A DNA stretch of 34,504 bases from Candidatus Tepidiaquacellales bacterium UBA6667. Lineage in GTDB: Bacteria; Bacteroidota; Ignavibacteria; Tepidaquicellales; Tepidaquicellaceae. The stretch is taken from positions 6,609 to 41,112 of the forward strand of contig DKKL01000049.1 of NCBI GenBank assembly GCA_002455255.1, read 5' to 3'. Shown here piece after piece: positions 18,805 through 26,822 of this stretch (positions within the stretch are counted from its first letter, which is position 1; each line of letters begins with the position of its first letter). Under the pieces are notes generated by a model. That model did no database searches. It saw nothing but the letters and a program-made list of their open reading frames with translations, and was not told where the DNA came from. A program made the position numbers and the translations under genes.

Positions 18805-18913
18805 TGTATAGTTTCTATACATATGGGCATTGATATGTATAGAAAATCGCATTTTCTATACATGAGAAACATTATATGTATAGAAAAACGCATTTTCTAT
18901 ACATATAATGTTC
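18805..18913. repeat. Palindrome array of six alternating TGTATAG half-sites upstream of hsdR
   Basis: Copies of TGTATAG lie at 18805, 18836 and 18877 on plus, and its complement CTATACA at 18815, 18856 and 18897. Start-to-start spacing is 10, 21, 20, 21 and 20 bp, close to whole helical turns. Three strong inverted repeats result: a 13-bp arm with 8-base loop (18812-18845), a 13-bp arm with 3-base loop (18835-18863), and a perfect 20-bp arm with 5-base loop (18868-18912). A 29-bp unit recurs at 18835 and 18876 with one base change. It lies about 90 bases upstream of the hsdR start and 37 after the fic stop. It may be an operator, or the hairpins may also end the fic transcript; neither is proven. 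Confidence 0.85.
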
Positions 18914-18948
18914 AAAACACAAAATTTAATCTATATTTAAAGATTTTT

Positions 18949-20019
18949 TTAATCTTTACGCAATAAATTAATGAAATCATTATTAATATAATATTTTTCT
19001 TTACCAATTTTTAAAATCGATAGTATATTAATCTTTGTTAACTCGTTTAAATATCTTGAAGCTGTTATTCTGCTAATATTTAAATCCCGTACGACAAAGG
19101 ATATTTTCGTGTAAGGATGTCTGAAAATATTATTTATTAAATCCTGACTATAAATCTTTGGTAATTTTTCTCTAATAGCATTTTTTTGTTTTTGCATTAG
19201 GTTTTTAATGTTATGGATTTGTTTAATTGTATTTGCTGAGGTTTCTTCAATTCCTTTTAACATATACAAAATCCATTGATTAAAATCGGAAATAAATCTT
19301 GTTTTCTGTAGTAAATTATAATATTCATTTTTATTCTTGTTTATGAAATGACTAAGATATAAGACAGGTAAATCGAGAAGACCACATTTAACAAGATATA
19401 AAATATTTAAAATTCTCCCTGTTCTGCCATTGCCGTCATAAAATGGGTGTATGCTTTCGAACTGATGATGAATAATTGACATTTTAATTAGAGGATCAAT
19501 ATCAGATAAAGAATCATCATTAATAAATTGTTCAAGATTATTCATTAACTTTAAAATTTCACCGGGATTTTGGGGAGGAGTATATATTATTTCACCGGAT
19601 TGTTCATTTTTCAAAACAGTACCGGGAAGTTTTCTGAACCCTGCATTGTTTTCAACTATAATAGATTGAATTTCAAGAATATCATTTATAGAAATAAAAT
19701 TATTTTTTTTAACTTTTTTAAATCCGTTTAATAATGCATTTGAATAATTATAAACTTCTTTAGTCGCATTATTTTTGAAAATTTTTAAATTAAAATCAGA
19801 TTGATAAAGTTCATCATCAGTAGTAATAATATTTTCAATAGCAGAACTATCTTTGGCTTCTTTGAGCGAGAGAGTGCTGATTAAAATGGATTCATTAGGA
19901 ATAACGGGAGCAGTTCCTTTCAGCTCAGCCAAAGCTTTATTAGCATCATTGGTTTTTTTAAGTATTTCTTTAGTTTCCAAATCAACGGATAAAGGTAAAA
20001 GTGGTATGTTATAATTCAT
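18949..20019 (-). CDS. Fic/DOC family protein, class II with C-terminal winged helix
   Basis: Fic proteins transfer AMP (or another nucleotide group) onto target hydroxyls. The 356-residue protein has a full Fic motif, HPFYDGNGRTGR (H191-R202), so it is likely active. The inhibitory helix motif (S/T)x3E(G/N) is at 58-63, SSAIEN, marking a class II, self-inhibited enzyme. The N-terminal PLLPLSVDLETKEILKK is the usual Fic-N part. The C-terminal 60 residues (about 300-345, VVRDLNISRITASRYLNEL) look like a winged helix-turn-helix, which suggests DNA binding. The target is unknown. It lies between the HEPN-like gene and hsdR; such genes are often near restriction systems. First ATG in frame. Confidence 0.9.
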   Translation of the reverse strand: MNYNIPLLPLSVDLETKEILKKTNDANKALAELKGTAPVIPNESILISTLSLKEAKDSSAIENIITTDDELYQSDFNLKIFKNNATKEVYNYSNALLNGFKKVKKNNFISINDILEIQSIIVENNAGFRKLPGTVLKNEQSGEIIYTPPQNPGEILKLMNNLEQFINDDSLSDIDPLIKMSIIHHQFESIHPFYDGNGRTGRILNILYLVKCGLLDLPVLYLSHFINKNKNEYYNLLQKTRFISDFNQWILYMLKGIEETSANTIKQIHNIKNLMQKQKNAIREKLPKIYSQDLINNIFRHPYTKISFVVRDLNISRITASRYLNELTKINILSILKIGKEKYYINNDFINLLRKD

Positions 20020-20058
20020 AAAATTATTTTAGTTAACATTCATAAATAGCTTTATAAA

Positions 20059-20082
20059 AACGAATTCGTTGAGTACAACGAA
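20059..20082. promoter_or_regulatory. Palindrome and hairpin between HEPN-like gene and fic
   Basis: A perfect 12-bp palindrome AACGAATTCGTT (20059-20070) overlaps a 7-bp hairpin, TTCGTTG (20065-20071) with CAACGAA (20076-20082), giving three alternating AACGAA copies. On the minus strand the hairpin is followed by a T-rich run, so it may terminate the HEPN-like transcript; it also sits about 45 bases before the fic start and could be an operator. Confidence 0.45.
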
Positions 20083-20095
20083 ATGAGAAAAAAGT

Positions 20096-20782
20096 TTATT
20101 TTTTGTGTTTTTCACTTAGTTTTTTTAGAACAGATTTAATGATTAAATCAAGTTCAAGAAAATAGTCAACGCAGTTTGCAATTGAAAAATTTTCTAACAA
20201 TTTAAAATCAGCCAAAGGTAGTAAATAATTTTTTTCAAATTTTTGACCTAAAGAAACTAAATTCTTATTTTCAACGGATATTGCTTCAATATGCGATACA
20301 GATTCTTCATATAATTTTTTTCTATTAGCATGGTTCAAAGAATTTCTGAATTTTTCTTTAAGAATCATTAATTTCTCAAAATTAATTTCATCTATTAAAT
20401 TTAATTTTTTGAGTTTTTCAATATTATTGTGAAGATTTTTTTCATCATAAATATCAGTTGGTTCTTGAAGTTCCTCTGTAATTTGAAAAGGTCTATTTTT
20501 CATATCAACTTCATCTTTATTGGAAAAAGTATAATGATAGATTAATACAATTTTACAAAAATATTCCATCAAAAAATTAGTTAAAAGCATCGCACCTAAA
20601 AATTCACCCTTTATAATGCTTCGTTCAACCAATCTTTTTAAAGAAGATAATTCGGGATATTCATAATAAGTGTTAAAAGTATCCCTAATATGCCGATAAC
20701 CATCTATTGAAACAGTTAACAAATTACTATTTTGTAATTCAGTAATTAATTCCTGATCTGTTAATTCTCTCTTGGTTTTCAT
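20096..20782 (-). CDS. Unknown helical protein with RN-x3-H motif, HEPN-like candidate
   Basis: I do not recognise a named family. The 228-residue protein is predicted almost all-helical and basic at its C-terminus (KKLSEKHKK). Residues about 50-82 form an amphipathic-to-hydrophobic helix pair (LVERSIIKGEFLGAMLLTN), and residues 146-151 read RNSLNH inside EKFRNSLNHANRKK. This matches the R-x4-H motif (polar residue after R) of HEPN-domain RNases, such as those in toxin-antitoxin and abortive infection systems. Location between a type I restriction gene set and a Fic gene supports a defence role. No partner MNT or antitoxin is seen; motif match alone is weak evidence, so treat RNase activity as a hypothesis. 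Confidence 0.6.
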   Translation of the reverse strand: MKTKRELTDQELITELQNSNLLTVSIDGYRHIRDTFNTYYEYPELSSLKRLVERSIIKGEFLGAMLLTNFLMEYFCKIVLIYHYTFSNKDEVDMKNRPFQITEELQEPTDIYDEKNLHNNIEKLKKLNLIDEINFEKLMILKEKFRNSLNHANRKKLYEESVSHIEAISVENKNLVSLGQKFEKNYLLPLADFKLLENFSIANCVDYFLELDLIIKSVLKKLSEKHKK

Positions 20783-20795
20783 AAAATTTTAAAAT

Positions 20796-21031
20796 TTATT
20801 TTTTTTTATCCTTTGGGGGAATAGGATCTTTTCCATAGCTGTTTGGATTTTGGATTTTTCCATCTTTCCCGTGAGGGATTAATTCAGATTTTCTTTTTTC
20901 GCCATTTCTCTACTCCAATTCATAGCTTCTTCTTTAGTATTGAAATGTTTTGATGCTTTTTAAGCATTTTCTCTTTACGAGTCCCATCCACCCGTCGGAT
21001 TAGGAACCACATGTCTTTCTTTTCTTGGCAT
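20796..21031 (-). pseudogene. Decayed DUF2188 gene
   Basis: Reading from ATG at 21031 gives MPRKERHVVPNPTGG, a typical DUF2188 start. The expected continuation, WD..RENA.KASKHFNTKEEA and NWSREMAKKE, is found in the next frame with two in-frame stops. The C-terminal part, KSELIPHGKDGKIQ and NSYGKDPIPPK, is in the third frame and ends in TAA at 20796. Two frame shifts plus two stops show that it is non-functional. The intact family is about 75 residues, of unknown function. It sits between hsdS and the HEPN-like gene. Confidence 0.85.
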
Positions 21032-21049
21032 GATATTATTGTTTTTAGT

Positions 21050-22381
21050 TTATAAAAAATTTTTAAATCTTTTTTTTCCGGATAATAATTTTTGCATATA
21101 GCCTTTTTTAAAATTCTTCAAAATATTCAATTTTGAATTGTAAAAGTACAATTGATTTTCTTGTAGATGTAAAAATTGCAAAATTTTTTCTTGCTCCATT
21201 TTGCTTGGTAAGACTATATCCAATTTCAAAAAACTTTTCTTTGAAAGATTATATCTAGTTGCACCTTGCGAAAGTTTTCTTAATTTAAACCTAAATCCAT
21301 TTGCTCTGAATATATAACTTGCGAAATGAGGATTCAAAATATCAAAGTTTTTTAATCTATAACCAAAACAAAAACTGTTCAGGTAGAGTGTACTTAAATT
21401 ATTTTCCAATAAAACCGAGCTTATACCAACTTCATCAGGTGTTTCTGAACTTATTGTAAAAAATATATCACCAAATTGAACGCAATTTTGGAGTTCATTT
21501 TCCTTTACATTAACATAACTAAGATTTTTAACATCTACTACAAAATTATTATAAATATTTAAATAAGGGATATATGGGAATCCAGTTCCGAAATCTTCTT
21601 TATTTTTACCATTTAAACCGGAATATGTATCTCCTAAACTATTTAAATTATAACTTCTCCACTTATCTTTAAACCCTTTTAGACGAATTTTACCGGAGAG
21701 GAGGTTTTGCATCAACCATTTTTTGCGGAATTGCTTTTGTTCTAATAGTTTTGAATATAGTTCAATTAATTTATCAAATAATTCGAGAATATTAGCAATC
21801 GCATTTTGTTCCTTAAGTGGAGGAAGTGCTAATAAAATTTTTGATAGTTCCTTTTTCGATAATCCATATACTGAAATTCCATTTGCTAATCTTCTGATTT
21901 GCCTAACAATCTGTGGGTGTTTTAATAAATAAGGTTTTATTCTTTTTGCAATTTTTTCTGTCTTTACTCTGCAAATGTAAGTATGCAAACCGCCTACGAT
22001 TAATTTATCTCCAACATTTTCAATTTCAATAGATTCACATAAACCAACATAATCTTCAGAGACATCTGTAATAATTAAATCGCCATCTTTCAATTTTGGA
22101 AAATTTTCTTCTTCAATTTTTTCTTTTTTAATAAGTCCTTTTTTAACATAAGGTAATTGAAATTTTTCAACATCTAATATTTCATTTTCAAATTTTGAAT
22201 GGATATCTCCATAATGAATATTCTGTAATTCTAATTCAGTTTTCTCACTCGTTAAATTTTTACGTGAAAAAGCAAATGTTTTTAAAAATTCAAAATTTTC
22301 TCCAAATGATGAAATCTCCCAATCAACTGGGATTTCGGAATTATAGAACTTTTTTATATTTTTGATTTTATTATTTCCCAC
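21050..22381 (-). CDS. hsdS: Type I restriction-modification specificity subunit (full length)
   Basis: The S subunit recognises the bipartite target sequence. The 443 residues have two target-recognition domains (about 20-187 and 240-400) and two conserved spacer helices. The central one (188-236) runs PLKEQNAIANILELFDKLIE to LLSGKIRLKGF; the C-terminal one (402-443) ends LLSGKKRFKNF, repeating that motif. The start is GTG and its G is shared with the hsdM stop (TAGTG); AAAGGA lies upstream within hsdM, so coupled translation is likely. The target site cannot be read from the sequence. Confidence 0.92.
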   Translation of the reverse strand: MGNNKIKNIKKFYNSEIPVDWEISSFGENFEFLKTFAFSRKNLTSEKTELELQNIHYGDIHSKFENEILDVEKFQLPYVKKGLIKKEKIEEENFPKLKDGDLIITDVSEDYVGLCESIEIENVGDKLIVGGLHTYICRVKTEKIAKRIKPYLLKHPQIVRQIRRLANGISVYGLSKKELSKILLALPPLKEQNAIANILELFDKLIELYSKLLEQKQFRKKWLMQNLLSGKIRLKGFKDKWRSYNLNSLGDTYSGLNGKNKEDFGTGFPYIPYLNIYNNFVVDVKNLSYVNVKENELQNCVQFGDIFFTISSETPDEVGISSVLLENNLSTLYLNSFCFGYRLKNFDILNPHFASYIFRANGFRFKLRKLSQGATRYNLSKKSFLKLDIVLPSKMEQEKILQFLHLQENQLYFYNSKLNILKNFKKGYMQKLLSGKKRFKNFL

Positions 22382-23955
22382 TAAATCAATTCCTTTAAAT
22401 ATTTATCCAGCTCAGACTGAACTTCTTTTATTTGTTTTTCAAGTTCTTCAATCTCTTTCTGTACTGCTTTTATGTCAATTTCAGGTTCTTCTTCAAAAGT
22501 ATCAACATATCTCGGAATATTTAGATTAAATTCATTTTCTTTGATTTCTTCAAAAGTGGCTACATAGCTAAATTTATCCTCAATAACTCCCGAATTTAAT
22601 TTCCCATTTTTAAATTTATTATAAGTATCGACTATTTTTGAAATATCTGAATCCCTAAGGCGGTTTTGATTTTTTAACTGTTCAAAATTTTTACTCGCAT
22701 CAATAAACAATATGTTTTTATTGTCCCCTTTTCCTTTATTAAAAATTAAAATTGCGGCAGGAATACTTGTTCCATAAAATAAATTCGAAGGTAATCCGAT
22801 TACTGCTTCAAGAATATTTTCCTCAATAGTATGTTGTCGAATTTTTCCTTCGCTTGAACTCCTGAATAGAACTCCATGAGGAACAACAACACCTACTTTC
22901 CCTTTGCCTTCATAAGTAGTTTCTATCATATGACTTATAAATGCCCAGTCACCTTTGCTTTTTGGAGGTATTCCTCTCCAGAAACGATTATATTTATCCT
23001 GAGCCGGGTCAAAATTTGAAGTTATGAGTTCTTCTGGTTTTATATCTTTATCGTCAATTTTTCCCCATTTATCAAGACTGAATGGAGGATTAGCTACGAC
23101 TGTATCAAACTTCATTAATTTATCACCTTCAAGCAGTTTTGGATTTCTGATAGTATCTCCCCAACGGATTTTAGCATTATCAAAACCGTGCAAAAACATA
23201 TTCATCATTGCAAGAGCCCATGTGCTTCCGTTTGCTTCTTGCCCATATAATGCAAAGTTATCACTTCCGACTTCTTCACCTGCTTTGATTAATAAAGATG
23301 CTGAACCACAAGTCGGGTCACAAATTTTGGATCCCGGAGGTGATTTTGTTAACTTTGCAATCAAAGTAGATACTTCACGTGGAGTAAAAAATTCTCCTGC
23401 TTTTTTTCCCGCATTGCTGGCGAAATTTTCTATAAGATACATATATGCACCGCCTATAATATCAAGTCCGCCGAGATTTGAAGGTCTTAAGTCTAATGTA
23501 GGACTATTGAAATCAATTAAAAGACTTTTCAATCTGCGGTTTTTATCTTTAGTATCTCCGAGATTTGAACTGTTAAAACTAATATTTCTAAATACACCAA
23601 CACCATCATCTGAGTAAAATTTATCCCTATTACTTTCCTGAAGATCTTCAAGACCAATATCAATAATTTCACCTATATTATTTTCATTACGGTTGTCAAA
23701 AAAATATTTAAAATGGCTATTAGTTGGTAACTTAATTTTCTCATGATTCATTGCTCTTTCTGTTCTTACCTTATCACCATTATATTTTTTCAAATAGTTT
23801 TCATATTTATCATCATATGTATCACTAAGACATTTAATAAAAAGCATAGTTAAAATATAATCTTTATAAATACTTGGGTCTATACTTCCTCTGAAAGTAT
23901 CACAAGCTTTCCAAACTGCATCATTAATTTTATTTTGAGTTATGATTTTTGACAT
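22381..23955 (-). CDS. hsdM: Type I restriction-modification DNA methylase, M subunit
   Basis: This N6-adenine methyltransferase modifies the target with S-adenosylmethionine and forms the M2S core with HsdS. The 524 residues have an N-terminal helical domain (KCLSDTYDDKYE), the conserved GEFFTPREV (187-195), motif I DPTCGSASLL from 213, and the catalytic NPPF at 289-292. A C-terminal coiled coil (EIEELEKQIKEVQSELDKYL) should contact HsdS. The ATG begins one base after the half-size S gene stop and the gene ends by overlap with hsdS. Confidence 0.96.
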   Translation of the reverse strand: MSKIITQNKINDAVWKACDTFRGSIDPSIYKDYILTMLFIKCLSDTYDDKYENYLKKYNGDKVRTERAMNHEKIKLPTNSHFKYFFDNRNENNIGEIIDIGLEDLQESNRDKFYSDDGVGVFRNISFNSSNLGDTKDKNRRLKSLLIDFNSPTLDLRPSNLGGLDIIGGAYMYLIENFASNAGKKAGEFFTPREVSTLIAKLTKSPPGSKICDPTCGSASLLIKAGEEVGSDNFALYGQEANGSTWALAMMNMFLHGFDNAKIRWGDTIRNPKLLEGDKLMKFDTVVANPPFSLDKWGKIDDKDIKPEELITSNFDPAQDKYNRFWRGIPPKSKGDWAFISHMIETTYEGKGKVGVVVPHGVLFRSSSEGKIRQHTIEENILEAVIGLPSNLFYGTSIPAAILIFNKGKGDNKNILFIDASKNFEQLKNQNRLRDSDISKIVDTYNKFKNGKLNSGVIEDKFSYVATFEEIKENEFNLNIPRYVDTFEEEPEIDIKAVQKEIEELEKQIKEVQSELDKYLKELI

Positions 23956-23956
23956 T

Positions 23957-24544
23957 TTAATCTATTACTTTTATACTTAATTTTTGAAGGTTAAACTTTT
24001 GTTGATTAAATTTATTCCGAAGATTAGTTAACTTTGAATTTAACTGATTAAGTTCTTTAATTTTAGTTTCGATTTTTAAAATCAATTCCTGAATTTTAAA
24101 TTCAGGAATTGATATATATATATTTCCCAATTCTTTTTTAGTCAAAGATTGTATTGATGAACCGGTTATATATTTTTTTAATTTGATTTGAGTTTGAGTC
24201 TGATTTAGATACCATACAACAAATTCAGATTTTAGATTTACATTATGACTTTTTTTTCTTAAAATGAAAAAAGTTGTGGATGGAACAGCCGGATCGTTTC
24301 TTTTTTCAAACAAAGCAGCAAAATTTTTGCTACCTTTTGCAGCAAAAATAATATCATCCGGTCGCAATATGTATTGTTCATTAACATTCATTCTACTTAC
24401 TTCTGGCATTAGCTTAGATTTTAAAATTCCATTTTCATCAAAATTTTGAGATTGCAAATAAATTATGTCACCATTTTTTTCAGGTCGTAAATTTAGTCCG
24501 GTCATTATCGAAAACAGTTCTGACAATTTTTTTTTAAGTACCAT
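23957..24544 (-). CDS. Half-size type I specificity subunit-like protein
   Basis: The protein is one target-recognition domain plus one coiled-coil spacer: MVLKKKLSELFSIMTGLNLR, RPDDIIFAAKGSKN, TGSSIQSLTKKELGNIYISI, then KIKELNQLNSKLTNLRNKFNQ. At 195 residues it is about half of a normal HsdS. I start at ATG 24544, where the domain begins (KKKLSELFSI); an upstream TTG (24640) would add 32 residues that do not resemble the family. It precedes hsdM by one base. It could dimerise to act as an S subunit, compete with the full HsdS, or be a remnant. It contains a long perfect inverted repeat (24081-24113). Confidence 0.75.
   Translation of the reverse strand: MVLKKKLSELFSIMTGLNLRPEKNGDIIYLQSQNFDENGILKSKLMPEVSRMNVNEQYILRPDDIIFAAKGSKNFAALFEKRNDPAVPSTTFFILRKKSHNVNLKSEFVVWYLNQTQTQIKLKKYITGSSIQSLTKKELGNIYISIPEFKIQELILKIETKIKELNQLNSKLTNLRNKFNQQKFNLQKLSIKVID
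24081..24113. repeat. 33-base perfect inverted repeat inside the half-size S gene
   Basis: ATCAATTCCTGAATTT (24081-24096) pairs with AAATTCAGGAATTGAT (24098-24113) with one base in the centre. It lies in coding sequence (SIPEFKIQELIL) where the recognition domain meets the spacer helix. A 16-bp perfect arm is unexpected by chance in such a position. Confidence 0.85.
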
Positions 24545-24640
24545 ACGTACAAATAACAGATTTCCATAACCAATTACAAGGAATTTATTGAGTACACTCT
24601 CTACAACTGAAATTTTTGTTAATTTTGGTAAACTATCCAA

Positions 24641-26770
24641 ATGAATCCCTTTCTGAGTTGGCTTGAGAAAAATCCGGCTTTTAAGTTTTGTGTTATTTTT
24701 ATTTCCGGAATTTTGATTGGTAGTATTTTTTTCATCCCGCTATTTATCACCGTATCTGTTCCTGTTTTTCTTTTCATCTCTTTTCTCAAATTCAGAAATT
24801 CGGTAATTCTATTTCTCGCAATATTTTCTATCGGCGTGTTGAAATCAAATCTGGATTTTTTCGTTTCCGGCAATGATAATGTTTCAAAATTTCCTGATTT
24901 AGAAAAATTTGAAGTTACAATTTCCGGTGTCGTTTCTTCTGTGATTTCTCAAAATGAAGATGAGGTTAAGTTTATAATTGACAGCAAATATATTTATAAC
25001 CAATCTGACAGTTTAAATATAAACGGGAAAGTTTTAGTAAAATTTTTCAAAGGTGATTATGTTCCTGAAAATATTTCTTTCTCGGATATTAAACAGAACT
25101 ATTATGTCAAAATTACCGGAAGATTAAACTCTCCATACCCTCCAAAAAATCCGGGTGATTTTAACTATGCAAGATACCTTAAACTAAACGGGATAAATAA
25201 AACGCTAACATCTTTCAATCCTGAACAGTGCGAAATCTTGTCAACATCTTACAGTGATAATTATTTCTCAAATTTAGTTTTCACTGCGAGGAATTATTCC
25301 GATAAAGTTATAGAAAAATATTATACCGGAGACAACAAAGGATTTGTTGAAGGTTTGGTAACGGGACAGAGAGATGACATCTCAGAAGAAACTAAAATAA
25401 ATTTTATCAATACTGGGATAATGCATATACTTGCAGTATCAGGTTTCAATGTTGCTGTTGTTTCAACATTCATAATCATTGCTCTATCACTTTTCAGGTT
25501 AAAACGACAACATGCTATATTAGTTGCGATTCCGTTTTTGATTTTTTATTGTTTCTTTACAACTATGGCTCCATCTATTATAAGAGCAACAATAATGGGA
25601 ATTCTTGTTATCATAGGTATTCTGATTGAAAGAAAATTAGAGTTTTATAACATTGTTGCTGTGTCTGCAATTTTAATTCTTGCCATTGATGCTAAACAAA
25701 TTTATGATGCGGGATTTATCTTATCTTATATAGCGGTGATTTCTATGGTATTTGTTTATGAAAATGTATTTCTAAGTTTAGAGAAAAAATTATCTAAAAA
25801 TGATTTTACGAATAATAAATTTTTCAGGATATGTATGGGATTTGTTTTGATAAGTATTTCAGCAATTATCGGTACCATACCTGTTTCAGCTTTTTATTTT
25901 CATAAGATTCCAATTGTCTCCGTAATTGCTAATATTATAGCGGTTCCGGCGGCTAACTTAATTTTAATAACAAGTTTTCTTCAAATTATTTTTGAACCTA
26001 TTTCTCAGTTTTTATCTTCCGCTGTTTCCTATCTGAATAATTTTGTTTTAAATGGATTATTTCTGTTTATCGGCTTCATAGCAAATCTGAAATATGCTTA
26101 TATCAGTTTTTATAAATTTAATTTATTTAATATAATAATTTATTATTCTGTATTAATTATCCTTGTTACTTCATCTAAGCTAAATTTTCTTAAACGAATT
26201 ATATTCTCTTGTTTGATAATTCTATTTGCAGTGATTGTAAATTCAATTAATTCACAAAATCATCAGTTAACAATACTGAGTTATCATAACTCAGATGTAA
26301 TACTAATACAAGGTGACAACGGCATAAATATTCTTGCGTTCAAAGGTCATGATTTTAGGAATGTTAAAAACAGACTGATTCCCTATTTGCATAGTATAGG
26401 AATAAAAAAAATTGATGCTCTAATTTTAACTGATGTTGATATAAATGAAGGTGTAATTTATGAATTTAAAAATGGAATACCGATTGGCGAAATTTACGCT
26501 CCGCATCACAATAATTTCAAATACAATCAAATAGGTTCGGGATTTGAACTAAAGATTGATAATAATTCTTATATTTATTTTACAAGACCATATTCAAACG
26601 AAATCAGTAAACTGAATTTTATTTATAAAACTTCAACTGATATATTTGAATATTCAAATGAAGGTATGAAAATAAACAATAAAAGTTTTGACCCGCAAAA
26701 AACAGGTGCTTTGATTTTTAAAACCTCACATAATTCTAATGAAGGATTAATACTTTCTGACTGGAGATAA
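24641..26770 (+). CDS. ComEC/Rec2 family DNA-uptake channel with degenerate lactamase-like tail
   Basis: ComEC carries single-stranded DNA across the inner membrane in competence. The 709-residue protein has two N-terminal helices, an extracytoplasmic OB-like domain (about 80-200, with VTISGVVSSVI), and the competence domain starting near residue 235 (VEGLVTGQRDD, then IMHILAVSGFNVAVVS) with many hydrophobic helices. The last 165 residues align to the metallo-beta-lactamase-like region but lack the HxHxDH metal motif: the expected position reads LILTDVDINEG. Start ATG is the only good one; divergent from the half-size S gene with about 96 bases between starts. A strong terminator follows. Confidence 0.9.
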   Translation: MNPFLSWLEKNPAFKFCVIFISGILIGSIFFIPLFITVSVPVFLFISFLKFRNSVILFLAIFSIGVLKSNLDFFVSGNDNVSKFPDLEKFEVTISGVVSSVISQNEDEVKFIIDSKYIYNQSDSLNINGKVLVKFFKGDYVPENISFSDIKQNYYVKITGRLNSPYPPKNPGDFNYARYLKLNGINKTLTSFNPEQCEILSTSYSDNYFSNLVFTARNYSDKVIEKYYTGDNKGFVEGLVTGQRDDISEETKINFINTGIMHILAVSGFNVAVVSTFIIIALSLFRLKRQHAILVAIPFLIFYCFFTTMAPSIIRATIMGILVIIGILIERKLEFYNIVAVSAILILAIDAKQIYDAGFILSYIAVISMVFVYENVFLSLEKKLSKNDFTNNKFFRICMGFVLISISAIIGTIPVSAFYFHKIPIVSVIANIIAVPAANLILITSFLQIIFEPISQFLSSAVSYLNNFVLNGLFLFIGFIANLKYAYISFYKFNLFNIIIYYSVLIILVTSSKLNFLKRIIFSCLIILFAVIVNSINSQNHQLTILSYHNSDVILIQGDNGINILAFKGHDFRNVKNRLIPYLHSIGIKKIDALILTDVDINEGVIYEFKNGIPIGEIYAPHHNNFKYNQIGSGFELKIDNNSYIYFTRPYSNEISKLNFIYKTSTDIFEYSNEGMKINNKSFDPQKTGALIFKTSHNSNEGLILSDWR

Positions 26771-26772
26771 AA

Positions 26773-26802
26773 AAACCTGAATGAATTTCTCCATTCAGGT
26801 TT
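26773..26802. terminator. Bidirectional hairpin terminator after comEC
   Basis: An 11-bp perfect stem (AAACCTGAATG at 26773-26783, CATTCAGGTTT at 26792-26802) with an 8-base loop sits between convergent genes, A-rich before and T-rich after. Confidence 0.85.
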
Positions 26803-26822
26803 AAGATTTTAACAAAATTATA

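Noticed and set aside
18835..18904. Two near-identical 29-bp repeats with a 12-base spacer, possible CRISPR
   Set aside because: Only two copies, each itself a palindrome, spacer far too short, and no cas genes in the window.
23024..23617. 197-residue plus-strand frame opposite hsdM
   Set aside because: It mirrors the conserved methylase motifs on the other strand and has no family features.
24545..24640. N-terminal extension of the half-size S gene to TTG 24640
   Set aside because: The added 32 residues do not resemble the family, and the domain begins at ATG 24544.
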